Below, one piece after another: positions 35,259 through 47,974 of a DNA stretch of 64,000 bases. Position 1 is the first letter of the stretch. Each line of letters opens with the position of its first letter. Below the pieces are notes generated by a model. It had not been told where the DNA came from, did no database searches, and saw only the letters and a program-made list of their open reading frames with translations. Origin of the DNA: Gracilariopsis chorda (taxonomy: Eukaryota > Rhodophyta > Florideophyceae > Gracilariales > Gracilariaceae); NCBI GenBank assembly GCA_003194525.1, contig NBIV01000043.1, positions 353,818 through 417,817 of the forward strand, written 5' to 3'. Made by a program: the position numbers and the translations under genes.

Positions 35259-36061
35259 TGTTATTCTAAATGTAAGTTGGGCTACGGTAGGGAAGGAAAA
35301 GAAAGAAACAAAGAAACAAGAAAAGTAAAAGTGAAGGTTGCCAGGCTTGGCGGATGGTTTACTTGGAGCTGCAGCATTTGCAACTTATATAGCAGATCTT
35401 TGTTCCACTACGACTACAAGAAAACCCTATACCACTAAGTGCGGACACCCAATACTACCAATAACATTGAAACATAACATAATTAGGGTTGGGCAAGTGC
35501 GTAACAGCTTACCGCAACCATGCATAACAATATTCCAGCACATGCCAACGAAGCACAGTAAGTGAAACAGTCATGCCAGCATTGCGCCAGCATGCCATAT
35601 CACCGTATAATCACTTACTTGCATCATCACAACCATGACAAAGCACAAATTCGCATGACACTGCATATGCTACATTGCCTTAAGTCCATTACCATAATAT
35701 GATTGCGTGCCTGGCACGTGCCGTGCACTATTGGCACATGTCACCAGTAGTGTCATGCACCTGTACATCACAGGCAGAAACATTCTATGTGACATGCATC
35801 ATCCAGTTACCTTGTGCCAAGTGTCCCAAGCCGTGCCCATCGTCCATACACTCCACACCACTTGTAACCACTATAATGCATATGAGCATTTGCAGTAGCC
35901 AATCATATGCCAGTTTCACGTTGGGTTTTGGCACAGGCGCATATGCGCTTTTGCGAAGCAGGTACCAAAAACAGCCCATCGTTAAATCAAACTTTGTTTC
36001 CAAGTGGTGTACCATGATGTCCCAAGACCACCAGGCACTCGAACACGTGTCAACGTCAACA
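35259..36061 (-). repeat. Solo A1 LTR inside A1-III
   Basis: 803 bp antisense to its host, with target duplication ACCTA (35254-35258, 36062-36066). No internal region: LTR-LTR recombination product. It interrupts the protease just before DSG. Confidence 0.94.
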
Positions 36062-38213
36062 ACCTATGCAGACAGCGGTGCCACCGCTCATTTCTTCTGT
36101 TCTGTATCTGCGTTCGTTCCAGACACATTGATGGACATACCACACAAGACAATTGAACTTGCAGACAACACCACGGTCACTGCCAAGCAACAGGGAGAGG
36201 TTATAATTCCCTTCTCGGATGTGAACATCAGGTTGTCTGAAGTGTTGCTCGTTCCCAATCTTGGGTATAACTTGGTGTCTGTGGGTCAACTTGCTGATAA
36301 GGGCATCCAATCATTGTTTTCTGATAAGGAAATAAGCCTACAACATAGAGATGGATTTGAAATTGGACGAGGGCCTCGTCATTATCGCTCCCGTTTATAC
36401 ACCCTTCCCAACCCTGAAGACCATACCGACATTCCCAGGATGCTTACTGCGACGAAAAGCCACATAAGTTCACTCTGGCATCGCCGACTGGCACATATGA
36501 ATGAACATGATCTACGAAAAGTTCATGAACATGTTGACGGGGTGCCAAAGATCCAACGACTGGAAGAGGTATGTCGACCATGCCACCTTGGCAAAGCTCA
36601 TAAACTGCCATTTCAGGGACAGTTTGAACGAGCCAAGCAGGTTGGGGACGTGGTGCACTCCGACATAATTGGTCCATTGGTGCCATCATTCCCGGACCGA
36701 TTCCGGTATGCATCCGGATTTGTCGACGATCACTCACGATATGCGGTAATTGGGTTCATGATACACAGATCCGAGATCGTGGAAGTGTTCTTAGGGGTGA
36801 AACAGAAGCTCAAACAGCTTGGAGGAGAGCATGTGCTCATTCGTAAACTGCACTCTGAAAATGCAGAGGAGTACATCGCCTTGCAAAAGAATCCCGACAA
36901 TGATCTCGAGGAGGTATCCTTTTCTCCACCGTATACCCCAGAACACAATGGCATTGCAGAGCGCATCAATCGCACCATGGTGGAAGCTGCCCGAGCTTTG
37001 CTAATTCAAGCCAGTCTCCCAGAGTGTTTGTGGTCGTACGCCTTAAAACAGGTTATTTACATACGTAATAGGGTATCACACTCAACAACTGGCGTGACTC
37101 CATATGTCTTAGTGACTGAAAATAGGCCTTCTTTGAAGCATGTCAAAGTGTTTGGATGTGCTGCTTACGTATTAAAAATGAACCTGGACACCAAGTTCGA
37201 GTCTCGTGCACTTGAGGGAGTGTACTTGCAGACTCTTGAGCATGGTGTTTACGAGGTCCTAGTGTTAGGTGAAGACGATATTCCTCGAATAGTAAGGTCG
37301 CGTCATGTCACCTTTGATGAATCTAGGTTCCCTGGTGCACCGTATCTAAGCAATTACATGGATGATGATAGTGCATCAGATGCCACTTATAGTTCCGAGG
37401 ACGACGTAAGCTCCGCCAGTTCTGATGAGTTTTGTTTTGACAATGTTGAGGACGTCATTGAAGACTCAGAAAATGCCAGCACAGAACATATTGAGGCACC
37501 TGTGGACGTGACTGCTAACATTGCACCACCAAATATTGTTACTGATGACCACAATTCTGGCAGTGAAGAGGGGGCAGATAGTGATGCAGAAAACATTGAA
37601 CAAGTAAATGTGGACTCTGAGTCACAGTCACGCTATCCTCGTCGCACTAGGCGTGCACCACAACGGTGGTGGCATATGGCGGGCACGGCCAAATCTCAGC
37701 CTGAGGTTACCACGAGTGATGAACCCACGCTCAAGGAAGCACTTTCTGCCAGCCCAATCGAAAGAGAGCAATGGCTAAACGCTATTGACGAGGAATTAGC
37801 ATCCTTAGAAGACAAAGCAACATGGATTGTGGATGACTCACCAAAATCCCAACCATTACCCACGCATGTCATTTTGAAGGTAAAACGTGATGCTGACGAC
37901 TCTGTTGACCGATTCCGAGCTCGAATTGTGGCTGGGGGTAACCACCAGACATATGGTCAGGACTACTTAGAGACGTATGCACCAGTTGTTTCTTTCAATT
38001 TGGTTCGCATGTTCATGTACCTGATGTTGTACCTGCATATGTTTGTTGCTCAGGTTGACATTAAAACGGCATTTCTCAATGGTGACCTCAAGGAAGACGT
38101 GTGGGTAATGTCACCGCGTGGCATTCCGGGTCTCCAGTGTCAATGTTACAAACTGCTCAAGGCTATATACGGGCTAAAGCAGGCTCATCTGGCATGGCAT
38201 ACAAGGTTCAGTA
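36062..38213 (+). pseudogene. A1-III protease-integrase-RT, middle part
   Basis: Open throughout. Protease DSGATAH, zinc domain LWHRRLAH, first integrase Asp VHSD, second Asp changed to Glu (LHSEN, 36857-36859) as in A1-II, Glu in IAERIN kept, acidic linker, and RT up to HTRFS. Cut by B-II at 38213; flanking CAGTA 38209-38213. Confidence 0.92.
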
Positions 38214-38992
38214 TGTTGGCAGTAGTACCTGTGCTGTCACGGAAAACCAAATGTTCCGGGGAGCATGGGCTGTTTTGGAGGGTACCTCTGCAAAAGCGCA
38301 TATGCGCGTGTGTGCGAACCCAACGTGAAACTGGCTTCTGATTGGCTACTGCAAATGTACATATGGAACGTGGTGCGTACAAGTGGTATGGCATAACTGG
38401 ATCGGTTGGACACACCCACGTGTCCAGCTACTACAGTGGTCACAGTGTACGTTGTGTGCAGGGGATACTGGTGAAGTGGTTGACACCTGGTACAAGTGGT
38501 ACAGCAGTGGTTGGTACAATGGTAAGGTGCGCATGCACTGTCAACAGGTTTACACATGCACGGGTATATTGATGACGTGGGTGTTGTGTGCATTGCCACT
38601 TGATGACATGGCACTAACACCACAGCTTACGTGCCGACTTACCGTGACGTGTTGACTTACCGTGATGTGTTGGCATGTGCTGGCGTGTGTTGGAGTCGTG
38701 AATTTGTGCCTTGTCATGGTCATGTGTATGCACGTAACTATTACGGAACGTTGGTGCGTTGGTGTGCGTTGATGTAATGAGGTTGTGCTGAGCTGGCTAT
38801 GTCATGTTAGATGATGATTGGTAGTATTGAGTGTCCCTGCTTAGTGGTTCAGGTTTTACTTGTAGTTGGTGTTCCCGCGCAATTCGAGTTTAGAGTGGTA
38901 TATAAGATGTGCCAGAAGGACCTCCAAGTAAACCCAAGCCAGAGCTGGCGAACTTCCCTTCCATCCCCTCAACTTCCTTACAACTTTCAACA
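38214..38992 (+). repeat. 5' LTR of B-II
   Basis: 779 bp, TGTTGG...TTCAACA. Palindrome GCGCATATGCGC 38296-38307, block shared with family A LTRs 38820-38866, TATA box TATATAAG 38899-38906. In the 3' copy the TATA box reads TATGTAAG. Confidence 0.95.
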
Positions 38993-39006
38993 GGTTATGG
39001 GCCCAG
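38993..39006 (+). other. Primer-binding site of B-II
   Basis: GGTTATGGGCCCAG next to the LTR; same half-tRNA-Met site as family A. Confidence 0.9.
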
Positions 39007-40216
39007 CCCCGCTGACCGCTGCCGCTATCCCTTTCCGTATCGCTCGTCTGTCGCCGCTCTCCCTCACCGCCGTTCATCCGTTTCGCCGTTGTTGCCTCTT
39101 TCGTCGTTGTATCGGGTGTCTTGATCCCATTGTTGGTCGGTGTTGGTCATTCTCTTTTGGTTTGCGTTCCTCCCTGAGGGCGTTGTGGTGGTAGTGGTTC
39201 GACGTTTACTTCCTATCGTTGTTGAGTTGGGCCTCCGTTGTTGCCCGTGTTGTCGATCGCTATCTACTTTGTGTGTGACACTCCCTCTATCTTGTGTTTT
39301 GGGATCCCCGAGTCGTTTGTCGGGTCGTATCCGTGAGGTCGAGTCGGTCTAGTTTCGAAGTCTGGGCTCCGTGATCGTGTGCTCAGCAGTTGTTTGTATT
39401 TCGTGTTTCTTGGTCATCATCTGGTTTCCAGTGCGACGAGCGGTTGATCCGGGTTACTTTGGGTGATTCCAGGTATCCGGGGACGTGAGCCTGGCGGCTT
39501 GAACCAAAGCGGGTGTACTGTCGAGCGGCTTCCCACCGGTCCATTTGGACAGATAACGGTGACGGTCGTTAAGACCTGGTAAGTTCAGCGGGTGCATCTG
39601 TGGACGGGGTGCCGTGGCGTACTGCGCTGGTGCGGGTGATTGAATTATTTGTTTTGATCCTGACTGCGTGTCAGGATTCTTGGGCTGTTGCGAAGGTATT
39701 CCATAACGAGCTTTTGATCCGTGCATCTGACCCTTGGGCGTTTGTGCGGGGAGGCGACGTGGCGTAGGCTGACCTCCTTCTTAGGATCAGGCCGCGTGTG
39801 ACCTTAAGTGGTTGCGCGTTAGCAGCGTACTTTGGTTGCCATAGTAGCTTCAGTTTCGAGGTCGCGCAAGTTCTTGCAAGAGGCCAGAGAGGGTTATACT
39901 TGGTGAAGGCATATCTTGGGTCATTAACCATCCTCTGGAAGCCTCGTGGAGAGCGACGCATCTTCTCCTTAGACGTAGGAGAGGGCAGACGGAAGAAGAC
40001 GTCTTGTACCCGGAGCATCTCCGGGGGCCAGGGGTCCGACACCCTAGGGTAGCGGAGGTAGTATCTCCCGTCAGTGCGCCCGAATTTGAATTTTTGTTGT
40101 TATTGTTGTCGTTGTTTTTTGTTGTTATTGTTGTCGTTGTTGCCATTTTTGTACTACTTAAGTGCCGCAGGTCTTTCTTTCATCGCACCTGTGCTGTTTG
40201 TTGACATCTACCAAGC
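39007..40216 (+). other. Untranslated leader of B-II
   Basis: 1.2 kb. Strong hairpin CCCGGAG-CAT-CTCCGGG at 40009-40025, then the block shared with family A including GGAGGTAGTATCTCC at 40054-40068, then a GTT-rich run (about 40095-40143) up to the gag region. An antisense open frame covers 39454-39726. Confidence 0.75.
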
Positions 40217-43200
40217 ATGGATTCATTCGGTGGCATCAAGATTGAAAAGTTGGGCGAGGATAACTTCCATGTATGGAAGCAAAAGGTTGAGTTGCTGCTT
40301 GCACTCAAGGACCTCGATGACCATCTTGAATCAACCAGGCCTACGTAAGATGACGAGTTGTCAGCATGGAAGAAGAAAAATGCCAAGGCCAGGGCTGTTA
40401 TTGGTCTCAGCATTAGTGATGAGCATTTGGACCATGTGAGGGATACCGAGAATGCTGCGGAAATGTGGAAAGCCATTTGCGATGTGTTCCAGCGTAAAAC
40501 GCTGCTCAACCGAATCAATGCAAGACGTGCCTTCTACACAGCCAAGATGCGAGATCATGAGAAAATGTTACACTTCATCAATCGTGTTCGTCATCTTGCA
40601 TCGGATCTGGAGAGCATGGACGTAGTGGTTGAGGAAGAAGACATCGCTATGGCAATCCTATGTGGGCTACCAGACCGCTTCGAACACCTCATTGTCGCTA
40701 TTGACACCACGATTGGTGATCGCAAACTCGATTTAGAGTTTGTGAAGAGTCGTTTGCTGCAAGAGGAACAGCGAATGAACGATCGTGCCAAGGAGGAGTC
40801 CGGAAGTGACACGGCTTTGGTCGGTGCGCAGTCACGAAAGAAGTCCATGGTGTGCTACTACTGTGGTAAGAAGGGGCATATCCAGAGAAACTGTTTCAAG
40901 AGACAACGTGACGAAGCTAGCAAAGAGCAGAGTGCTGCCGCAAACCCAGCTGTGCAGACCGATCTCGGCAACGAGAAACGAGGATGTGACAGTGACTCTG
41001 ACTTTGTTTGTCTCATTGCGACAGGTTCTGTCGAAGAAAGTATCAGTGACTGGATTATTGACTCTGGTGCCACCGCCCATATGACGTATGACGAGTCCAT
41101 GTTTGACAGTTATAGCAAAAGAGAGTCTGCCGGTGTGAGCATCGGTAATGACTCGAAGCTGGAGTCTCTTGGTCATGGCAGTGTCCACCTCGATCTCGCT
41201 GTTGAAGGGCGTAAGAGCAAGTGCCGGTTGGGTGAAGTAGTGCACGTACCGAATTTAAGGTATCATCTGCTGTCAGTATCTGCGATGTGTGACCTTGGTG
41301 CGCGAGTGGTGTTTGACAAAACCAAAGTATGCGTATACAAAGGCAACACCATAATCGCCCAGGGCCGTCGCATCAAAGGACTGTACTACCTATGTACCGC
41401 GATTGAAGTACCAGAAGACATGGACAACGCACTTGTGACTGACCTGTCACTATGGCATGCTCGAATGGCTCATGTGAATGTGGATGGTATCAAACATATG
41501 GCTCGTAACGGTGTTGTGTCAGGGCTGAATGTGGACTTGAATCAATCGATGGATGTGTGTGACTCTTGTGTAGTGGGAAAATCTACACGGGCTCCAACTC
41601 CCAAGCAAGGGGGGGAACGGGCTTCGCACCCATTGGACCTAGTGCATTCGGACATTTGTGGTCCAATCCAAGTAGGTTCCTTGGGAGGTTCACGCTACTT
41701 CGTCACATTCATCGATGATCACTCCCGTTTTTGCTTCTTGTACATGCTGAAGACCAAGGATGAGGTGTTCCACGTGTTCGTGAAGTGGCTCAAGATGGTT
41801 CAAAATCAGAGTGACCGACATGTGAAAACCATCACCGCACGTGAGTCTGTGCTACATGCGTTACGCACAGACAATGCTGGTGAATATGTGTCAAAGAAGT
41901 TTTCACAAGAGCTTGAACGTCACGGTATTGAACCTCAGCGAACGGTGCCTTACAATCCACATCAGAATGGTCTGGCCGAACGGTTCAACCGAACACTCAT
42001 GGACTTGGTGAGATCGATGCTGCATCACAAGAAACTGCCAAAGAGCTTCTGGGCTGAAGCATTGAACGTTGCAGTGTATGTGCGCAATCGAGTCACCTGC
42101 AAGGCCCTTCCGAGTGACGTGACACCACTCGAGATGTGGAGTGGATATGAACCAGACTTGAGCAATCTGCGTGTGTTCGGTAGCCGGTGCTGGTACAAAG
42201 TGGTGGACCACAAGCTGAAGAAGCTGGAGCAACGTGCCGTGGAGGCGATCTTTATTGGGTACACATCTGGATCGAACGGTTATAAACTGTGGGATGCGCA
42301 AAAGAAGAAGGTGGTTGTGTCGAGGGATGTGAGGTTTGACGAATGTAGTGGTTCAGATCAAGGTACTGACCACGTTAATGATGACGACTATGCTGAGATC
42401 GACGTCTCGGACAAGCCGAAATCAAACATCACCTCCACCTCTACTACACCCACCAATGCTGCCCAAGGTGAACCCGCTGCACCAGATACTCCACCAGAAG
42501 AAGCTTCAGGCAGTAGCCACGATGAGCCCACAGCTGAGACAGAAGTTGAGCCAGACGTACCAGATCCACCACCACTTCGGAGATCCACTCGTGAGCGTAG
42601 AGCGCCTACCTCGTGGTGGCGCGGAACTGCCCTACTCACTGCCAGTGATGACATCCCATCCTCATACTCGGATGCGGTGTCACGTCCTGATTCAAAAGCG
42701 TGGACCAAGGCCATGAGCAGTGAGTACGAGTCTCTGATGGAGCATGACACATGGGAGTTAGTGCCAAGGCCAGCTGACAGCAACGTGATATCATCCAAGT
42801 GGATTTTTGTGCAAAAATATGAGGCTGGCGACAACGATGAACCGACAGTAAGGTACAAGGCTCGTGTGGTGGCTCGAGGGTTTCTGCAGATCGAAGGTGT
42901 AGACTTCTCCGAGACGTATGCAGCAGTGGTCAAATTCACATCCATTAGAATGATTCTGTCCATTGTAGCAGTGCAGGACTATCATCTGCACCAGATGGAT
43001 GTGAAGACTGCATTCTTGAATGGCGACCTGGAAGAGACTGTGTACATGGAGCAGCCAGACGGATTCATCAAACCTGGGAACGAGGACTTGGTATGCCTTC
43101 TCAAGAAAGCCATCTATGGGCTACGACAGGCATCAAGGCAGTGGTTTGCAAAGATGTACTTGTTCCTCGTGGGTTGGATGGGTCTGAAGCCAAACGTTGC

Positions 43201-44242
43201 AGACGAGTGCGTCTACACCGGAGAGGTACTGGGAGCGCTTGTGATCATTGCTCTTTATGTGGACGACTTGCTCATTGCGAGTCCAAGTATGGAGACAATG
43301 AATCGCGTAAAGCGTGAACTGTCAAAACGTTTTCAGATGAAGGATCTCAGTGAAGCGCGCATGGTACTTGGGTTCGAGATCCATCGTGATCGATCCAAAA
43401 GACTGCTGTACCTGACACAGTCTGCATACACGCGTAAGGTCTTAGAACGCTTTGGCATGTTGCAGTGCAAACCAATGGACACTCCCATGGACTCCGGTGT
43501 TGACCTCACTAAGGTAGAGGAGCCTCTGACGAACATCCCGTATCGCCAGGTGATCGGTTGTCTGATGTATCTCTCTGTTGGCACTCGACCGGACATCTCG
43601 TTTGCAGTGTCCGAGCTAGCCAAGTATGTCGAGAACCCTGGAGAGACTCATTGGAAAGCGGTCAAGCGTGTTCTGCGTTACGTCAATGGCACTCGCTCCT
43701 TCGGACTTACTTATGGCACCACGACTGATACTCAGCTGTATGGATACGTAGACTCTGACTGGGCAGGTGATACATCCAACCGCAAGTCCACCAGTGGGTA
43801 TGTGTTCATGATGTGCGGTGCTCCTGTGTCTTGGAGCTCGCGCCAACAGGAAGTAGTTGCATTGTCCAGCGCTGAGGCTGAGTATGTGAGTCTGTGCAGT
43901 GGGACGAAGGAGGCGATCTGGCTGAGACGACTGTGGAGTGGCATTGGCAACGCAAGTGGACTACACGTGGATGAGTCAGTGACGCTAATGGTTGAGCCCA
44001 CAACTGTGTACGTGGACAACCAAGGTTGCATCGACCTTGCTAGAAATGGAGTTGTGAACAAGCGTACTAAGCACATTGATATTCGCTTTCACTTCACCAG
44101 AGAGGCTCTACGCGACAAAGCCTTCCAGTTGCAGTACTGTTCCACGGAAGACATGGTTGCAGATATGCTGACGAAAGCGCTCGGTCGAGTTAAGCTGGCA
44201 AGGTTCCGCGGTGACTGTGGCTTGCTCCCCTTAGACCTTTGA
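40217..44242 (+). pseudogene. B-II gag-pol polyprotein, one nonsense codon
   Basis: 1341 codons from ATG 40217, closed only by TAA at 40346-40348 (codon 44; GAA or GAC in the other copies). Beyond it the frame is open to 44242; the first in-frame ATG would leave out the gag N-terminus. Residues: CCHC C213, C216, H221, C226; protease D282-S-G; zinc domain from about 414; integrase D479, D552, E588 (35 residues between the last two); RT Asp 928 and YVDD 1014-1017; RNase H Asp 1179. One odd RT residue: YAAVVKF instead of YAPVVKF. All known catalytic residues are present. Confidence 0.93.
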
Positions 44243-44252
44243 AGTCAGTGAC

Positions 44253-44262
44253 AGAGGGGGGG
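44253..44262 (+). other. Polypurine tract of B-II
   Basis: AGAGGGGGGG immediately before the 3' LTR and after the stop codon. Confidence 0.88.
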
Positions 44263-45041
44263 TGTTGGCAGTAGTACCTGTGCTGTCACTGAAAACCAAA
44301 TGTTCCGGGGAGCATGGGCTGTTTTGGAGGGTACCTCTGCAAAAGCGCATATGCGCGTGTGCGCGAACCCAACGTGAAACTGGCTTCTGATTGGCTACTG
44401 CAAATGTACATATGGAACGTGGTGCGTACAAGTGGTATGGCATAACTGGATCGGTTGGACACACCCACGTGTCCAGCTACTACAGTGGTCACAGTGTACG
44501 TTGTGTGCAGGGGATACTGGTGAAGTGGTTGACACCTGGTACAAGTGGTACAACAGTGGTTGGTACAATGGTAAGGTGCGCATGCACTGTCAACAGGTTT
44601 ACACATGCACGGGTATATTGATGACGTGGGTGTTGTGTGCATTGCCACTTGATGACATGGCACTAACACCACAGCTTACGTGCCGACTTACCGTGACGTG
44701 TTGACTTACCGTGATGTGTTGGCATGTGCTGGCGTGTGTTGGAGTCGTGAATTTGTGCCTTGTCATGGTCATGTGTATGCACGTAACTATTACGGAACGT
44801 TGGTGCGTTGGTGTGCGTTGATGTAATGAGGTTGTGCCGAGCTGGCTATGTCATGTTAGATGATGATTGGTAGTATTGAGTGTCCCTGCTTAGTGGTTCA
44901 GGTTTTACTTGTAGTTGGTGTTCCCGCGCAATTCGAGTTTAGAGTGGTATGTAAGATGTGCCTGAAGGACCTCCAAGTAAACCCAAGCCAGAGCTGGCGA
45001 ACTTCCCTTCCATCCCCTCAACTTCCTTACAACTTTCAACA
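44263..45041 (+). repeat. 3' LTR of B-II
   Basis: 779 bp, followed by CAGTA and A1-III RT sequence. Confidence 0.95.
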
Positions 45042-46128
45042 CAGTACAGACATTAAAGGCATAGGTTTTGAAGAATTACCCAGTGCACCATGTGTTTTCA
45101 GGAGAAAATTGACCGGGAACACTTATGCCTACATCCTGGTATATGTAGATGACCTGCTGATCTTCACGCCAAACGCTGAACAGCGGTCCTGCATATTGGA
45201 GGAGCTCAAGTTGTTGTATGACTTACGAGTTGAGACTCGTGTCAGAATGTATCTTGGTGTCGAATTCACTTGGAACATAGACTCCCATGGCCAACTGCTG
45301 GGTGTAAAGCTTGCACAACCGTTGTACGTCAATGGCACGCTACGCCGGTTTGGACTTGAGTTTAGCAAGCCTGCACGTAGCCCAATGGTGGAATCATTCT
45401 TTTCCTCGCTTGATGTAGAGGAGGACAAGTCACCTTATGAAGTCCAGTTGTATCAGCAGATGATCGGGTCTCTGCTGTACCTGGCATTACGGACTTGTTT
45501 GGACATATTGGCACCGGTACTTATCTTGGGACGCTTTCAGAAAGCCCCTACTCGCTATTGCCATCGTGCCGTGAAGCGCGTGTTGAGGTATTTACGTGGC
45601 ACCACTTATCATGGGCTTGTGTATCACCCTGGGGACCTGCTTCTAAACGGCTATGTTGACTCTGATTATGCCGGTGACATTACTGATCGGAAGTCCTTAT
45701 CTGGCTTTATTGTAAAACTTGGGTCATGCGCATGCTTCTACGGCGCCCGTAAGCAGGCGTCAGTGGCATTGTCTACAGGCGAGTCCGAATACTATGCATT
45801 GGTAATGGCATGTCAGGAGCTGTTGTGGTTATCTCGGGTACTCAAAGAATGTGGAATACCCACCAATACTGGTACTCCACTACGCTCTGACAACCAATGT
45901 GCCATAGATTGGGCCGTTGGTGAACGGTGTCCATCCGGTCGTGCCAAGAAAATAGACGTCAAGATACACTTCATCCGAGATTTGGTTAAACGTGCAATCA
46001 TTAAGGTGGAATATGTGGCAAGTGAGGACAATGATGCAGATATACTCACTAAGCCACTTAGTCCTGCGATGACACAAGTGATCATGGATAGGGTTGGTCT
46101 CAGCCAGGAACTCGAGGAGGAGTGTTGA
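45042..46128 (+). pseudogene. A1-III RT-RNase H, 3' part
   Basis: Continues the A1-III frame (duplication CAGTA then CAGACATTAAAGG). YVDDLLIF, DSDYAGD, STGESEY and RSDNQ present, ending ELEEEC. No stop in this part. It shares LRTCLDIL and HPGDLLL with A1-I, where A1-II has Arg and Glu, which marks it as A1-I-derived. Confidence 0.92.
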
Positions 46129-46925
46129 CGTTGACCCGTGTTCGAGTTCCTGGTGGCCTTGAGACATCATGGTACACCACTTGGAAACATAGTTTCATTT
46201 AACGATGGGCTGTTTTTGGCACCTGCTTCGCAAAAGCGCATATGCGCCTGTGCCAAAACGCAACGTGAAACTGGCATATGATTGGCTACTGCAAATGCTC
46301 ATATGCATTATAGTGGTTACAAGTGGTGTGGAGTGTATGGACGATGGGCACGGCTTGGGACACTTGGCACAAGGTAACTGGATGATGCATGTCACATAGA
46401 ATGTTTCTGCCTGTGATGTACAGGTGCATGACACTACTGGTGACATGTGCCAATAGTGCACGGCACGTGCCAGGCACGCAATCATATTATGGTAATGGAC
46501 TTAGGGCAATGTACCATATGCAATGTCATGCGAATTTGTGCTTTGTCATGGTTGTGATGATGCAAGTAAGTGATTATACGGTGATATGGCATGCTGGCGC
46601 AATGCTGGCATGACTGTTTCACTTACTGTGCTTCGTTGGCATGTGCTGGAATATTGTTATGCATGGTTGCGGTAAGCTGTTACGCACTTGCCCAACCCTA
46701 ATTATGTTATGTTTCAATGTTATTGGTAGTATTGGGTGTCCGCACTTAGTGGTATAGGGTTTTCTTGTAGTCGTAGTGGAACAAAGATCTTCTATATAAG
46801 TTGCAAATGCTGCAGCACAAAGTAAACCATCCGCCAAGCGTGGCAACCTTCACTTTTACTTTTCTTGTTTCTTTGTTTCTTTCTTTTCCTTCCCTACCGT
46901 AGCCCAACTTACATTTAAATTTACA
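46123..46925 (+). repeat. 3' LTR of A1-III
   Basis: 803 bp with the private variants of 12689-13491; followed by GGAATCGATCTGGGAACG of A2 integrase exactly as at 13492. Confidence 0.94.
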
Positions 46926-47599
46926 GGAATCGATCTGGGAACGATGGCCCTAAGGGACCCATAATGTGTGAGTGCACAATGTCTCCAACGTTGTCGGCTC
47001 TTTCAAACTTGCCCAGAAGTGGCAGTTTATGTGCCTTGCCAAGCCGACACGATCGACATACCTCCTCCATGCACTTGAGTTTTGGGACTCCGTCGACATG
47101 TTCATGAACCTTTTGTAGGTCATGCTCATTCATATGTGCCAGTCTGCGATGCCACAATGTACTTGTGCTGTCGTCTGTTGCAGAAAGCATCTTGGATGTA
47201 TGCCCATGGTCGATCGGGTTAGGTAGCGTGTACAAACGGGAACGATTATGACGAGTCCCACGTCCAATGTCAAACCCGTCCTTATGTTGTACGCTTACCT
47301 CCTTACCACAGAATCTTGACTGGATACCCTTGTCAGCTAAGCGACCTACAGATACTAGGTTGTATCCAAGATTCGGAACTAGCAGCACTTTCGACAACCT
47401 GAGGATCACAGCCGAGAAGGGTAGTATGACATCTCCTTGTTGCGCGGCAATAACCGTGGTGTTGTCAGCTAGCTCAATTGCCTTCTCTGGTAGGTCGATC
47501 AGTGTGTCTGGAACGAACGCAGATACAGAACAGAATAAATGCGACGTAGCACCACTGTCCGCATAAGTGTCGATGTGACTAATAGCTGGCGGTACCACT
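46926..47599 (-). pseudogene. A2-Ib protease-integrase fragment
   Basis: Second copy of A2-I from the protease (VPPAISHIDTYADSG) to PDRF. The first integrase Asp is His (VHSHIMGP, 46966-46968). Its right end CCACT (47595-47599) is one half of an insertion duplication; the other half, in inverted orientation (AGTGG), is at 49787-49791. Confidence 0.9.
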
Positions 47600-47974
47600 T
47601 GTTGATGTTAGCACGTAGTCGAGTGCCGGGTAGTACTGGGACATCATGGTGCAACACTTGAAAACAAAGTTTCATATAACGGAGGGCTGTTTTTGGGACC
47701 TGCTTTACAAAAGCGCATATGCGTGTGTTCTCAAACCCAACGTGAAACGGGCATATGATTGGCTACTGCAAACACTCATATGCAACGTATTGGTTACAAG
47801 TGTTATGCATTCTATGGGCTCTTGGCACGGAACTGGCCACTTGGCATAAGGTGAATGGGTATGGTACTGAAGAATATGTGTGGCTACATGTGGTTTACAG
47901 GTATATGGAAGTGTGTCATGTGTGCGGTTGTGCAAGCAGGCACGTGCCATGCACGCAACACACACAGCAACACA
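47600..47974 (+). repeat. A2 LTR, internally deleted (375 bp)
   Basis: Begins TGTTGATGTTAGCACG and is identical by eye to the U3 start of the A2-III LTR, but after about 365 bases it jumps to a short ACAGCAACACA end next to the primer site. The TATA and R/U5 part is missing, so it should not act as a promoter for the gag that follows. Confidence 0.88.

Larger units (their letters stand above)
38214..45041 (+). mobile_element. B-II, nearly intact family B element
   Basis: 6828 bp, two 779-bp LTRs differing at about six positions by eye, target duplication CAGTA (38209-38213, 45042-45046), primer site and purine tract present. The coding frame has a single stop. With A2-III the youngest-looking element here. 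Confidence 0.96.
32602..46925 (+). mobile_element. A1-III, mosaic A1 element with unmatched flanks
   Basis: 5' LTR 32602-33403, 3' LTR 46123-46925, interrupted by a solo A1 LTR and by B-II. Left flank TGTTC (A3-I leader) differs from right flank GGAAT (A2 integrase), so the two ends do not belong to one insertion. The left part matches A1-II, the right part matches A1-I. Confidence 0.92.
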
